Below are positions 25,114 to 34,907 of a stretch of 64,000 nucleotides of DNA, piece by piece. The DNA is from JAWKRB01 sp041389885. Its GTDB lineage: Bacteria; Myxococcota_A; Polyangia; Polyangiales; Ga0077539. The notes below the pieces were generated by a model. The model searched no databases. It had not been told where the DNA came from and saw only the letters and a list, made by a program, of their open reading frames with translations. Position numbers and translations under genes: made by a program. The stretch lies in assembly GCA_041389885.1 (NCBI GenBank), contig JAWKRB010000008.1, forward strand, positions 124,001 through 188,000. Reading direction: 5' to 3'. Every line of letters begins with the position of its first letter. Position 1 is the stretch's first letter.

Positions 25114-25836
25114 TCAGGGGTGCTGCGCGGGGGGCTGCCAGGCGGGTGCGGGCGCGGGGCCCAGGGCGCGGAGCCGCGCCCAGATCTGGTCGTGCAGTCG
25201 GTCGAAGGCGTCACGCGCGGGCCCAGACGCGCGGCCGCGCTCGATGCGCGCGAGGCTCATCGCGCAGGCGAGGAACTCGCGGTCGGTGGTCATCGGGTCG
25301 AGGGCGATGTCGCCCCAGCGGGTGACCGGGTCGAGCATCGCGCGGTAGCTCGCCGCGGTGTTGCGCCCGAGGGTCGCGATGCGCCCGCGCAGCGCCGTGG
25401 CGAAGGCGTCGCCGCTCGGGCCGAGGAGCGAGAGGTCCACGGGGTAGCCGAACACGCTGCGGTAGACCTCGTGGCGGGCGCGGGTCTCGTCGCTCGTGCG
25501 CCCCAGCACGAAGAAGCCCAGGACGATCCCGAGCGCGGCGACGGCGGCGACGACGGGGCCGTACAGCGCCGAGCGGTCGGGGTCGGCTTCGACGAGGTTG
25601 AACAGCCCGTGCAGCAGGAGAAAGACGCTCCACCCTCGCAGGTACGCGACGCCGATGGAGCGCAGGTTGAGGTCGGTCTTCACCACCCTCAGCTGGTCGC
25701 CCGGCAGCGGCGCGAGCACCAGCACCGAGCCCGCGGGGAGGATGGGCACGAACCAGACGTGAAGGAACCATGTGGCGACGCACGACTCGTCGCACTTGAG
25801 GATCCTGCCGTAGAGCCGTCTTCCGAACACGAGCAT
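25114..25836 (-). CDS. Small membrane protein of unknown function
   Basis: The 240-residue product starts MLVFGRRLYGRILKCDESCV. It has a hydrophobic region at about 23-45 (HVWFVPILPAGSVLVLA), two further membrane segments near 69-85 and 92-113, and a cytoplasmic C-terminal domain of about 120 residues with no known motif. The Cys-containing start followed by aromatic VATWFLHVWFVPILP recalls a family of short membrane proteins seen in myxobacteria. I cannot name a function. It lies 82 bases upstream of the radical SAM gene on the same strand and diverges from the ABC exporter operon. Confidence 0.7.
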   Translation of the reverse strand: MLVFGRRLYGRILKCDESCVATWFLHVWFVPILPAGSVLVLAPLPGDQLRVVKTDLNLRSIGVAYLRGWSVFLLLHGLFNLVEADPDRSALYGPVVAAVAALGIVLGFFVLGRTSDETRARHEVYRSVFGYPVDLSLLGPSGDAFATALRGRIATLGRNTAASYRAMLDPVTRWGDIALDPMTTDREFLACAMSLARIERGRASGPARDAFDRLHDQIWARLRALGPAPAPAWQPPAQHP

Positions 25837-25945
25837 GGGGGTCGCTTCGCTCCTCTCAGGGAGCCTGGAGCTTCTCACGCCCCCGCGCTCCCACGCCACG
25901 GTCGAGCGTGGCGCTCGCGGGGAGACGGACGCATGATCCGCCGCG

Positions 25946-26661
<716 letters not shown>

Positions 26662-26668
<7 letters not shown>

Positions 26669-29028
26669 GCGCCCTCGACCGCAAGCTGCTGCGGGACCTC
26701 GGGCGGCTGCGGGCGCAGGTGCTCACGGTGGCGGTGGTCATCGCCTTCGGCGTGAGCCTCTTCGTGGGCATGGGCTCGGTGCGCATCGGGCTGCGCCGCG
26801 ACGTGCTGCGCTTCTTCGACGCCGAGCGGCTGCCCGGCGTGACCGTCGCGCTCTCGCGCGCGCCCGAGGCGGTGGCGGCGCGGATCGAGGCGATCCCCGG
26901 CGTGGCGCTGGTGGTCACCCGCGTCACCGAGCGCGGCGTGGCTGAAATGGCCGGCATGCTCGAGCCCGCGGTGCTCACGGCGCACTCGATCCCCGACCGG
27001 GGACTGCCTCCCCTCAACGGGCTGCACCTCACCACGGGCAGGCTCCCCGAGCCCGGCCGCGCCGAGGAGTGCGTCGTGAGCGAGGCCTTCGCCACCGCCC
27101 ACCGGCTGCGCGTGGGCGCGCCGTGGCAGGTGGTGCTGGGCGGCTCGGCGCGGCGTCTGCGGGTGGTGGGCACGGCGACCTCGCCGGAGTACCTCGTGCC
27201 GGGGAGCCTCGACGTGAGCGCCATGGGCAACGAGCGCTACGCCGTGCTCTGGATGCGCCGCGCGGCCCTCGCTCCCCTGGTGCGCATGGACGGCGCGTTC
27301 AACGACCTCGCGCTGCGGCTGCAGCCCGGCGCCAGCGCGGCGGGGGTGGTCGAGGCGACGGACGCGATCCTCCGCCCCTACGGCGGCACCGGCGCGCGCT
27401 CGTGGGACCGCCACCCCGCCTGGCGCGCGCTCACGCAGGAGCTCGCGCAGCTCGCGCAGACCGGCACCGCGCTGCCGATGATCTTCCTCGGCGTCGCCGG
27501 CTTTCTCGTGAACGTGGTGCTGGGGCGCCTCGTGCGCCTGCAGCGCGGGCAGATCGCGACGCTCAAGGCCCTGGGGTACACCTCGCGGCGGGTCAGCCTG
27601 CACTTCGTCGAGATGGCCGTGGTCGTCGTGGGCCTCGGGGTGCTCGGCGGCCTCGCCCTCGGCGCGGTGATCTCCGAGAGCTTCATCGGGCTCTACGCCG
27701 ACTTCTTTCGCGTGCCCGAGCTCAGCGCGCCCATCGACCCCGGGCTCGTGGCGCAGGCGACGCTCTTCGCCCTCGCCGCGGGGGTCGTGGGCGCCGTGAG
27801 CGCGGCCAGGAGCGTGGTGAACCTCCCCCCGGCGCAGGCGATGCAGCCCGAGGCGCCGCCGCGCTACGGGGGCGGACGCGTCGAGGCCCTCGTGGCCGCG
27901 CCCTGGCTCGGTCCCGCCACGCGCATGGTGCTCCGCGAGCTGCTGCGTCGCCCGCTGCGCCTCGCCCTCTCGTCGCTGGGGATCACCCTGTCGGTGGCGA
28001 TCCTCGTGGCGGGCAACGGGATGGTGAGCGCGATCCCCTTCCTCGAGGAGGCCATCTTCGTGCGCGGGATGCGCGACGACCTCGCGGTGCGCCTCGCCCG
28101 CCCCGTCGAGCGACGCGACGCGCTGTCCCTGGGCGCGCTCCCCGGCGTGCTCGAGGTCGAGCCCCAGCGCACCGTGATGGTGCGCGTGCGCGCGGGCTCT
28201 CGCTGGCGCGACGTCGCGCTGTTCGCGCACCCCGAGGGGCGCACCCTGCGGCCGGTGCTCGACCGCACGCTGCGACAGGTGCCCATGGTGCCCGGCGCGG
28301 TGGTGGTCACCGAGGCGCTCCTGGGGCTGCTCGACGTGCGGGTGGGCGACCGCGTGGTGCTCGAGCCGCAAGAGGGCGCGCGCCGCGCGGTCACCGTCAC
28401 CGTCGGCGGCGCCGCCGACGAGATGTTCGGGCTCAACCTCCACGCCCTCGACCGCGACGTCGACCGCTGGCTCCACAGCGCGCCCCTCGCCGACACCGCC
28501 CTGCTCCGCGTCGACCCCGCGCGCCTCGACGAGGTGGTGCGGCGCCTCGCGCGCGCCCGCGGCGTCGCCTCGATCTCGAGCCGCGACGCCGCGCTCGGAA
28601 AGTTCCGCGAGCAGAGCGGGCGCTCGCTCGGCGTCACCATCGCGCTGCTCGTGGTCTTCGCCGGGAGCATCGCCGCCGGCGTGGTCTACAACAACGCCCG
28701 CGTCGCCCTGGAGCTCCGGGCGAGGGACCTCGCGAGCCTCCGGGTGCTGGGCTTCACCCGCGGCGAGGTCGGGAGGATCCTCACGGGGGAGATGTCCGCG
28801 CAGGTGCTCCTGGGCATCCCGCCCGGGCTGCTGCTGGGCCGGAGCTTCACCGAGTCGGTGATGAAGAACTCCGACCCGGAGATGTACCGCCTGTCGATTC
28901 AGATCACGACCGCGACCGACCTCTTCGCCATCGCGGTCACCCTCGCCGCCGCCGGCCTCAGCGCGTGGATGGTCCAGCGCCGCATCTCGAAGCTCGACCT
29001 CGTGGGCGTGCTCAAGACCCGCGAGTGA
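26662..29028 (+). CDS. ABC transporter permease with two FtsX domains
   Basis: The 788-residue permease has an N-terminal membrane segment (VLTVAVVIAFGVSLFVGMGS), a large periplasmic MacB-PCD-like domain, a first FtsX block (about 270-390, with MIFLGVAGFLVNVVLGRLV), a second periplasmic domain preceded by another helix near 435-460, and a second FtsX block (about 660-780). This duplicated layout is found in large type VII ABC exporters, in which a single chain replaces the MacB/LolCE dimer. It is cotranslated with the ATPase. Partners are the ATPase and the HlyD-type adaptor. Confidence 0.92.
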
Positions 29029-29082
29029 GCCCCGTCGCCCTCCCCCCCACGCGAACGCTGCTACCCTCCCGCACCGCGACCC

Positions 29083-30330
29083 ATGAACGCCGCCGCCGCC
29101 CCCGCCAAGAAGTCTGCACGCCGCGCGCGGGGCGCGTGGCTCCGGCGCGGCCTCGGGGTGATCGCCCTGGGGCTCGCGGGCGCGGGCGTGGCCTACGCGA
29201 TGCGCCCCAAGCCCATCGCCGTCGAGCTCGGCGCCGTCGCCCGCGGCGCGCTGCGGGTCACCGTCGACGAGCCGGGCTTCGCGCGGGTGACCGACCGCTA
29301 CGTGGTCTATGCCCCGCAGTCGGGCACGCTCTCGCGCATCGCGCTGCGCCCCGGCGACCCCATCGCCCGCGGCGCGGTCATCGCGCACCTGGTCGCGCTC
29401 CCCGCCGCCGTGATGGCGCCCCGCGAGCGCGCCGAGGCGCGGGCCCGCGTCGAGGCCGCGCAAGACACCCTGCGGCAGCTCCGGAGCGCCGCCGAGCGCG
29501 CGCGCCTCGCGCGGGAATTCGCCGAGCGTCACCTCGAGCGCACCCGCGCCCTCGCGCGGCAGGGCGCGGCGGCGGCCGAGGCGCAGGAGCGCGCCGAGGT
29601 CGAGGCCCAGGGTCTCCGCGCGGATGAGGCCGCGGCGCGCGCCGGAGCCGAGGCCGCGGCGCACCAGGTCGAGCTCGCGCGCGCGGCGCTGGGCGCGTCG
29701 GCGCCGGGCGCGCCGGACGAGCTCGTGGTGACGGCCCCGGTCAGCGGCGTAGTGCTGCGCGTGGGGCGCGAGAGCGCCGGCGCGGTGACGGCGGGGCAGG
29801 AGATCCTCGAGTTGGGAGATCCCGCGTCGCTCGAGGCCGTGGTCGAGGTGCTCACCGCCGACGCGGTGCGCGTGCGTCCCGGCGCCGAGGTGAGCCTCGA
29901 GCGCTGGGGCGGAGAGGGCGCGCTGCGGGGCGTGGTCCGCCGCGTGGAGCCCTCGGCGTTTACGCGCACGAGCGCCCTCGGCGTCGAGGAGCGTCGGGTG
30001 AACGTGCTCGTCGCGCCCGCGCCCGGCTCGTCGTGGTCGGCGCTGGGCGACGGCTATCGCATCGAGGCGCGCATCACCGTGTGGCAGCGGGCCGACGCGG
30101 TGTACGCCCCGTCGAGCGCGGTGTTTCGCCGCGGCGAGTCGTGGGGCGTATACGCGGTGCGCGGGGGCGTCGCGCGCTTCGAGCGCGTCGAGGTGGGCGA
30201 GCGCGCGGCGGCCGACGTCGAGCTCCGGCGAGGCCCCGCGCCCGGCACCCGCCTGGTGATGCACCCGAGCGACCGCGTGCGCGAGGGCGTGGCCGTGACG
30301 GGCGACGAACAGCCCGCGGCGAGTCCCTGA
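29083..30330 (+). CDS. HlyD/RND-type periplasmic adaptor protein
   Basis: The 415-residue adaptor has a signal anchor (about 23-40, GLGVIALGLAGAGVAYA), a first half lipoyl domain (VVYAPQSGTLSRIALRPGDP), a long alpha-helical hairpin (about 112-205, rich in Glu, Ala and Arg), the second half lipoyl domain (VVTAPVSGVVLRVGRESAG), and a beta-barrel domain. This is the membrane fusion protein of a tripartite pump. It follows the permease by 54 bases. With the two preceding genes it forms a MacAB-like system in the order B-ATPase, permease, adaptor. An outer-membrane channel gene is not seen. Confidence 0.92.
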   Translation: MNAAAAPAKKSARRARGAWLRRGLGVIALGLAGAGVAYAMRPKPIAVELGAVARGALRVTVDEPGFARVTDRYVVYAPQSGTLSRIALRPGDPIARGAVIAHLVALPAAVMAPRERAEARARVEAAQDTLRQLRSAAERARLAREFAERHLERTRALARQGAAAAEAQERAEVEAQGLRADEAAARAGAEAAAHQVELARAALGASAPGAPDELVVTAPVSGVVLRVGRESAGAVTAGQEILELGDPASLEAVVEVLTADAVRVRPGAEVSLERWGGEGALRGVVRRVEPSAFTRTSALGVEERRVNVLVAPAPGSSWSALGDGYRIEARITVWQRADAVYAPSSAVFRRGESWGVYAVRGGVARFERVEVGERAAADVELRRGPAPGTRLVMHPSDRVREGVAVTGDEQPAASP

Positions 30331-30374
30331 CCCGGCGGGCTCGCGCGGCCACCGCGCCCCTGGTACGACGAGGC

Positions 30375-31451
30375 ATGGATGGGATCCGTCTGAGGGCGCT
30401 GCTCCCGTGGCTCCTGCTGGCGTGCGCGGCCGACCCCGGATCGGTGCTCGGCGAGCTCGACGGCTCCCTCACCCCCGACGCGAGCCCCCCCGACGCGGCC
30501 CTCGTCGCGATTGATACCCTTGCGGCGCAAGACGTTACGCGACAAGACCGCGTTGTCCCGGTTGACGCGCCTGTGCCCCTCGACGCGCCTGTGCCCCTCG
30601 ACGCGCCCGCGCCCCTCGACGCGCCTGTGCCCTTCGACGCGCCTGTGCCCTTCGACGCGTGCGTGAACCCGCCCCTCGCGCGTCCTCCCGCGGGGGCGCC
30701 GGATCGCTCGGCGGTCCCCCGGGCGGTGGCGTCGGAGCACCCCGACTGGCTCCGCGACTCGTGCCCCGCGAACGGCGGCAACACGCGCTTTCTCACCGAG
30801 GTGCTCCGCCGGTTGCGCGACGAAGACCGCCGCTGGGGCCTCAACGCGCTCTCGGGCGGGATCAACGGCGACCGCCTCGCGTACCACTGGGGCTGCGGCG
30901 AGGCCGAGGGCAGCGCCGAGGCCTACGTGCTCGACGTGATCTCGAGCCACTGCGGCACCCCCGGCCCCGGCTGGATCGACCAGACCACCGAGCCCGCGCG
31001 CTGGACCCTCGCGGGGTACTCGACCTCGGCGCCGGTGGACGCGGGCGCCGTCGACAGCGGGAGCGGACACGTCCCCCCGCCGCTGCCCGACGAGTCGGGG
31101 CTCGTGCGCGACCTCGCGGCGGAGCGCCCCGACCTGCTGGCGGCGTCGTGCCGAGACATGGGGGGCAACAACGAGTTTCTCTTCGAGCTCGTGCGGCGGC
31201 TGCGGCGGCGAGACGCGCGCTGGGGGCTCAATTGGAAGCGCGGCGTGGTCAACGACATGTCGCAGGACGTCGTGGACTACTACTTCGGCCCCGGCGCCCC
31301 GCGCGAGGGCGCGACGGAGGTGTACATCCTCGACGTCATCGTGGGGCACTGCGGACCCTCGCCCGCGCCGGGCTTCACCGACGTCACCGAGGCCACGCGC
31401 CTCGGCGGAACCATCGGCCGCTGGACCCTCGCCGGGCGCGCCGACCTCTGA
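30375..31451 (+). CDS. Lipoprotein with a tandem duplicated domain of unknown function
   Basis: The 358-residue lipoprotein has lipobox LLLAC near residue 17, an acidic stretch, and a repeat linker of six-residue units (DAPVPL/DAPVPF) at about 63-95. Two copies of a domain of about 110 residues follow. Each copy holds WLRDSC/LLAASC, then NGGNTRFLTEVLRRLR or GGNNEFLFELVRRLR, a WGLN motif, an EAYVLDV/EVYILDV strand, a HCG motif, and a closing RWTLAG. I do not recognise the domain. The paired cysteines suggest disulfides in a periplasmic or surface protein. Start ATG 30375 is the first giving a lipoprotein signal. Confidence 0.82.
   Translation: MDGIRLRALLPWLLLACAADPGSVLGELDGSLTPDASPPDAALVAIDTLAAQDVTRQDRVVPVDAPVPLDAPVPLDAPAPLDAPVPFDAPVPFDACVNPPLARPPAGAPDRSAVPRAVASEHPDWLRDSCPANGGNTRFLTEVLRRLRDEDRRWGLNALSGGINGDRLAYHWGCGEAEGSAEAYVLDVISSHCGTPGPGWIDQTTEPARWTLAGYSTSAPVDAGAVDSGSGHVPPPLPDESGLVRDLAAERPDLLAASCRDMGGNNEFLFELVRRLRRRDARWGLNWKRGVVNDMSQDVVDYYFGPGAPREGATEVYILDVIVGHCGPSPAPGFTDVTEATRLGGTIGRWTLAGRADL
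30564..30653 (+). repeat. 18-bp tandem repeat, five copies, in a lipoprotein linker
   Basis: Five copies of an 18-base unit (GACGCGCCTGTGCCCCTC and close variants) encode the DAPVPL/DAPAPL/DAPVPF linker. The near-identity at silent positions suggests slippage-type expansion, so copy number may differ between strains. Confidence 0.9.
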
Positions 31452-31471
31452 CCCTCCCCGCGCCGGTTTGA

Positions 31472-31488
31472 CTCCCGGCGCCCGGGAG
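31472..31488 (+). terminator. Hairpin between the lipoprotein and HD hydrolase genes
   Basis: A perfect 7-bp stem, CTCCCGG with CCGGGAG, and a 3-base loop start 20 bases after the lipoprotein stop. It probably ends that transcript, as the following gene starts 16 bases later. Confidence 0.45.
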
Positions 31489-31504
31489 GGAACGGAATGC
31501 ACGA

Positions 31505-32050
31505 ATGAGCACGCACCCTGACGATGTCCTCGCCGACGCGTGGCGCGACGCCTGGCGCTACGCCGTCGAGGCCCACCACGGGCAGCGCTTCACGGGCACC
31601 GAGCTGCCGTACGTGCTCCACGTCGGGAGCGTCGCCGCCGAGGCCCTCGTCGCCCTCGAGCGCGAGGCCCTCGAGGCGCGTCTCCTCGCCCTGCGCTGCG
31701 CGCTGCTCCACGACGTGATCGAAGACACCGATCGGCGCCCCGACGAGCTCGCCGCGCGCTTCGGCGACGAGGTCGTCGCCGGGGTGCTCGCCCTCTCCAA
31801 AGACCCGTCGCTGCCCAAGGAGCAGCGCCTCGCCGACAGCCTCCGCCGCATCCGGGCGCAGCCGCGGCCGGTGTGGTGCGTCAAGCTCGCCGACCGCATC
31901 GTGAACCTCGACCCGCCCCCCGATCACTGGCCCGACGCGAAGGTCGCGCGGTACCGCGAGGAGGCCGTCGAGATCCTCGACGCGCTCGGGTCCGCGTCGC
32001 CTCGCCTCGCCGGGCGGCTGCGGCGCCGCATCGAGCGCTACGGGCGCTGA
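31505..32050 (+). CDS. HD-domain phosphohydrolase, SpoT/MESH1-like
   Basis: The 181-residue protein is a stand-alone HD hydrolase resembling the ppGpp hydrolase domain of SpoT/RelA or MESH1. Visible motifs are HHGQRFTGTELPYVLHVGSVA (first His and the substrate-side YxxH), LLHDVIEDT (the HD pair) and VKLADRIVNL (the KxADxxxN signature). A role in hydrolysing (p)ppGpp or a related nucleotide is plausible but not certain, since RelA/SpoT synthetase, TGS and ACT domains are absent. It is convergent with the reductase gene at 32055, with only four bases between the stops. Confidence 0.85.
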   Translation: MSTHPDDVLADAWRDAWRYAVEAHHGQRFTGTELPYVLHVGSVAAEALVALEREALEARLLALRCALLHDVIEDTDRRPDELAARFGDEVVAGVLALSKDPSLPKEQRLADSLRRIRAQPRPVWCVKLADRIVNLDPPPDHWPDAKVARYREEAVEILDALGSASPRLAGRLRRRIERYGR

Positions 32051-32054
32051 GCGG

Positions 32055-33164
32055 TCAGTACAGCGGGTCGTCGTCGACCTCGGCCACGGCGTCGCCGACG
32101 ACGGGGCTGCGCGCGAGGCGGTCGCGCACGTGGTCGACCAGGGCGTCGACGTACGACTCGAAGGGGGGGCACCTCGGCGCGGCGGCGCCCAGGGCGGCGG
32201 CGAGGTCGCCCTCGTAGTGCGCGCGGCCCGCGAAGCGCTCGGCGAAGGCGCGGGGGCTCTTGACCAGCCGGTCCATCCCCGGCGTGCGCAGCAGCGCGCG
32301 GGTGATGTTCACCGGGACCATCCCCCGCGGCGCGCGGCGCACGACGGTCTCGGACAAGAGCTCCAGCGCTCGACGCGCGCTCAGCGGGGCGGGGTCGACG
32401 ACGTGCAGCACGCGGCCCGCGGCCTGCGGCGACGCGGCGAGGGCGACGCCGACGCGGGCGACGTGGTCGACCGGGACGACGTTGAGCGTCGCCGTCTCGC
32501 GCAGGGGCAGCGGCACGGCGATCTCGCGCGGCGCGCTCATCATCAGCAGCACCAGCAGGTAGAGCCCGTCGAGCAGGTCGACCTCGCCCGTCTCGGAGTG
32601 CCCCACCACCGTGGCCACCCGCAGCAGCGTCGAGGGGACGTCGTCCCACGCGCGCGCCAGGAGCGACTCGGCGCGGCGGAGCGAGGCCGCCACGGGGTCT
32701 CTCGGCGTGGCCTCGCCCAGGAGCGGCGCCGCGGGCACCCGGTCGCGCACCCCCGCGGCCGAGGCGACGGAGCCGTAGTACACCAGCCGCGGCGGCGCGC
32801 CCCGGCGCTCCCGCGCGAAGAGCAGAACCTCCCGCGCGCCCTGCTCGTTGAGGTGCGCCGCGAGCCTGGGGTCAGACGCGTCGGGGGTCGCGACGGCGGC
32901 GTGGTGCACCGCGGCCACCCGCTCCGCCAGCGCGAGGTACTCCGCGCCCGAGAGCCCCAGGTCGATGGACGTCACGTCCCCCTCGACCACCTCGGCGGCG
33001 CCCTCGGGCGAGAGCTCCGAGACGAAGCGTCGGGCCTCGTCGAGGTGACGCGGCCGCGCGAGCAGGGCCACGCGCTCGCCCTTCGCGAGGAGCTCCACGG
33101 TGATCAGCCGCGCGAGCTGCCGCGGAAAGCCCGTGACCAGGGTCAGCGCCCCGCCCGCCGTCAC
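32055..33164 (-). CDS. NAD(P)-dependent SDR-type reductase (extended SDR, thioester-reductase-like)
   Basis: The 369-residue protein opens TLVTGFPRQLARLITVELLA, a variant of the SDR Rossmann motif seen in thioester reductase/male-sterility type SDRs, in which the usual third glycine is missing. The segments VEGDVTSIDLGLS, VHHAAVATPD and LVYYGSVASAAG match the SDR strands, and the YYGS stretch includes a conserved catalytic Ser region, though a clean YxxxK is not seen. The GTG start overlaps the stop of coaE by 4 bases (GTGA), so it is cotranslated. The substrate cannot be assigned. Confidence 0.8.
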   Translation of the reverse strand: MTAGGALTLVTGFPRQLARLITVELLAKGERVALLARPRHLDEARRFVSELSPEGAAEVVEGDVTSIDLGLSGAEYLALAERVAAVHHAAVATPDASDPRLAAHLNEQGAREVLLFARERRGAPPRLVYYGSVASAAGVRDRVPAAPLLGEATPRDPVAASLRRAESLLARAWDDVPSTLLRVATVVGHSETGEVDLLDGLYLLVLLMMSAPREIAVPLPLRETATLNVVPVDHVARVGVALAASPQAAGRVLHVVDPAPLSARRALELLSETVVRRAPRGMVPVNITRALLRTPGMDRLVKSPRAFAERFAGRAHYEGDLAAALGAAAPRCPPFESYVDALVDHVRDRLARSPVVGDAVAEVDDDPLY

Positions 33165-33772
33165 GCGCCGCCTCCATAGCGCGCGCGCAGCGCCTCGACG
33201 AGCGCGTCGACCTGCGACGCCAACGCGTCCAGGCCGCCGTCGTTGCGCAGCACCCAGGTCGCCACGCGCTCCTTCTCCGCGAGGGGGAGCTGCGCCGCGA
33301 CCCGCGCGTCGGCGTCGGCCGCGTCGCCGCCGTTGCGCGCGATCAGCCGCGCGCGCTGCACCTCGGGCGAGCAACTCACCACGACCAGGGCCTCCATCGC
33401 GCGGTACGAGCCCGTCTCCACCAGCAGCGCCGCGTCGTACACGGCCACCGCGTGCCCCTCGGCGCCCAGGGCCGCGAGCCGGCGCGCGCTCTCCTCGGCG
33501 ATGCGGGGGTGGAGGACGGCGTTGAGCGCCGCGCGGGCCTCGTCGTCGTGAAAGACCCTCTGCGCCAGGGCCTTGCGATCGACCGCGCCGTCGGCCTGGA
33601 GCACCCCGTCGCCGAAGCGCGCGCGCAGGGCCTCGGCCCCGTCGGAGCCCGGCGCGACGACGTCCCTCGCGACGAGGTCGGCGTCGACGACGGGCACGCC
33701 CCTCGCTTCGAGCATCGCCGACACGGTGCTCTTGCCACACGCGATCCCGCCGGTCAGTCCGATCACCACCAT
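33161..33772 (-). CDS. coaE: Dephospho-CoA kinase CoaE
   Basis: CoaE phosphorylates the ribose 3' hydroxyl of dephospho-CoA, the last step of coenzyme A synthesis. The 203-residue product is of normal length. It shows the P-loop GLTGGIACGKST at 5-16, DADLVARDVV (family signature DaDxxaR), and LLVETG near VYDAALLVE, which matches the conserved LLfE substrate loop. The upstream open frame has no conserved start, so I place the start at MVVIGLTGG. It is the first gene of a two-gene unit with the SDR reductase and diverges from the MerR-TPR gene. Confidence 0.95.
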   Translation of the reverse strand: MVVIGLTGGIACGKSTVSAMLEARGVPVVDADLVARDVVAPGSDGAEALRARFGDGVLQADGAVDRKALAQRVFHDDEARAALNAVLHPRIAEESARRLAALGAEGHAVAVYDAALLVETGSYRAMEALVVVSCSPEVQRARLIARNGGDAADADARVAAQLPLAEKERVATWVLRNDGGLDALASQVDALVEALRARYGGGA

Positions 33773-33868
33773 GAACACTGCTCCATCGCCCGAAGCGCCG
33801 CGGCGCGCAATCACCGCGGATGAAATGTTCCCGTCGGGGTCGGCGCGTACTAGGGTTTCTGCTGGAGC

Positions 33869-34882
33869 ATGAGCCGAGAGCAGAAGCGACCGCCGGGAGA
33901 GGAGCCGCCCGCGGAGGGTCAGGTGATCCACGTGGACTTCGCCCGCGGCCACCGGGCGGCGAGCGACAACCTCCGCCGCGTCCCCGTCACCGACCGCGCG
34001 CCTGACCTCGACACCGTGGCGCGGACCTTTCCTCGCGCCGAGGTCACCGAGCTCTTCGCCCTGGGCCCCCGGCAGCTCGCGTCGTGGGAGCGCCTGGGCA
34101 TCGTCGCCCCGACGGGGCTCAGCGGTCGCTCGCGGGTGTACACCTTCGCCGACCTCATCGCCGTGCGCGCGGCCAAGGGGCTGCTGCAAGCGGGCTTTCC
34201 CACCGCGCAGATTCGCAAGGCCATCGAGGCCCTGCGCGCGCACCTGCCCGACCTCTCGCAGCCCCTCCTCGAGGCCCGGCTGGGGAGCGACGGGGCGCAG
34301 ATGCTCGCCCGCCACGCCGGGGTCACCTTCGACCCGGTCACGGGCCAGCGCATCTTCGACTTCAACGTGCGCGCGATTCGCGACGACGTCGTGCGGGTGC
34401 TGCGCCCCAAGATCTCTCGGCGCCAGCAGGACGCGTGGGAGGCCTACCTCGAGGGCCTGCGCCTCGACGAGGACGAGACCACCCGCCCCCGCGCCGAGGC
34501 CGCCTACCGCCGCGCGGTCGAGCTCGACCCCAGCCTCGCCACGGCCCTCACGAACCTGGGCAACCTCAGGCTCCTCGACGGCGACCGCATCGAGGCCGAG
34601 CAGCTGTACCGCAGGGCCATCGCCGCCGACGGCACCCTCGCCGAGGCGCCGTACAACCTCGCGTACCTCCTCGTCGAGCGCGGCGAGCACGCCCTCGCGG
34701 TGGAGTCGTTTCGCCGGGCCGTCGAGCTCCGGGCAGACTTCGCCGAGGCGCATTTCAACCTCGCCATGGCCCTCTCGGAGCTGGGCCGCCGGGTCGAGGC
34801 GAGGGTGCACTGGAAGCGCTACCTCGAGCTCGAGCCCCAGGGCGCCTGGGCGGCCTCGGCGCGGCAGCACCTGGACGGCTGA
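33869..34882 (+). CDS. MerR-type DNA-binding domain fused to TPR repeats
   Basis: The 337-residue protein has a disordered start, a MerR-like helix-turn-helix (about 60-125; LGPRQLASWERLGIVAPTGL, then SRVYTFADLIAVRAAKGLL), and a C-terminal set of about four TPR repeats (about 195-330; for example YRRAVELDPSLATALTNLGN). MerR proteins usually dimerise through a coiled coil and bind metal or drug; here the effector part is replaced by protein-binding TPRs. The regulated genes are not evident. A candidate selenoprotein gene follows within 26 bases on the same strand, so the two may be cotranscribed. Confidence 0.88.
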   Translation: MSREQKRPPGEEPPAEGQVIHVDFARGHRAASDNLRRVPVTDRAPDLDTVARTFPRAEVTELFALGPRQLASWERLGIVAPTGLSGRSRVYTFADLIAVRAAKGLLQAGFPTAQIRKAIEALRAHLPDLSQPLLEARLGSDGAQMLARHAGVTFDPVTGQRIFDFNVRAIRDDVVRVLRPKISRRQQDAWEAYLEGLRLDEDETTRPRAEAAYRRAVELDPSLATALTNLGNLRLLDGDRIEAEQLYRRAIAADGTLAEAPYNLAYLLVERGEHALAVESFRRAVELRADFAEAHFNLAMALSELGRRVEARVHWKRYLELEPQGAWAASARQHLDG

Positions 34883-34907
34883 CCGCGGCGCGGCCATGCT
34901 CTCGGCC

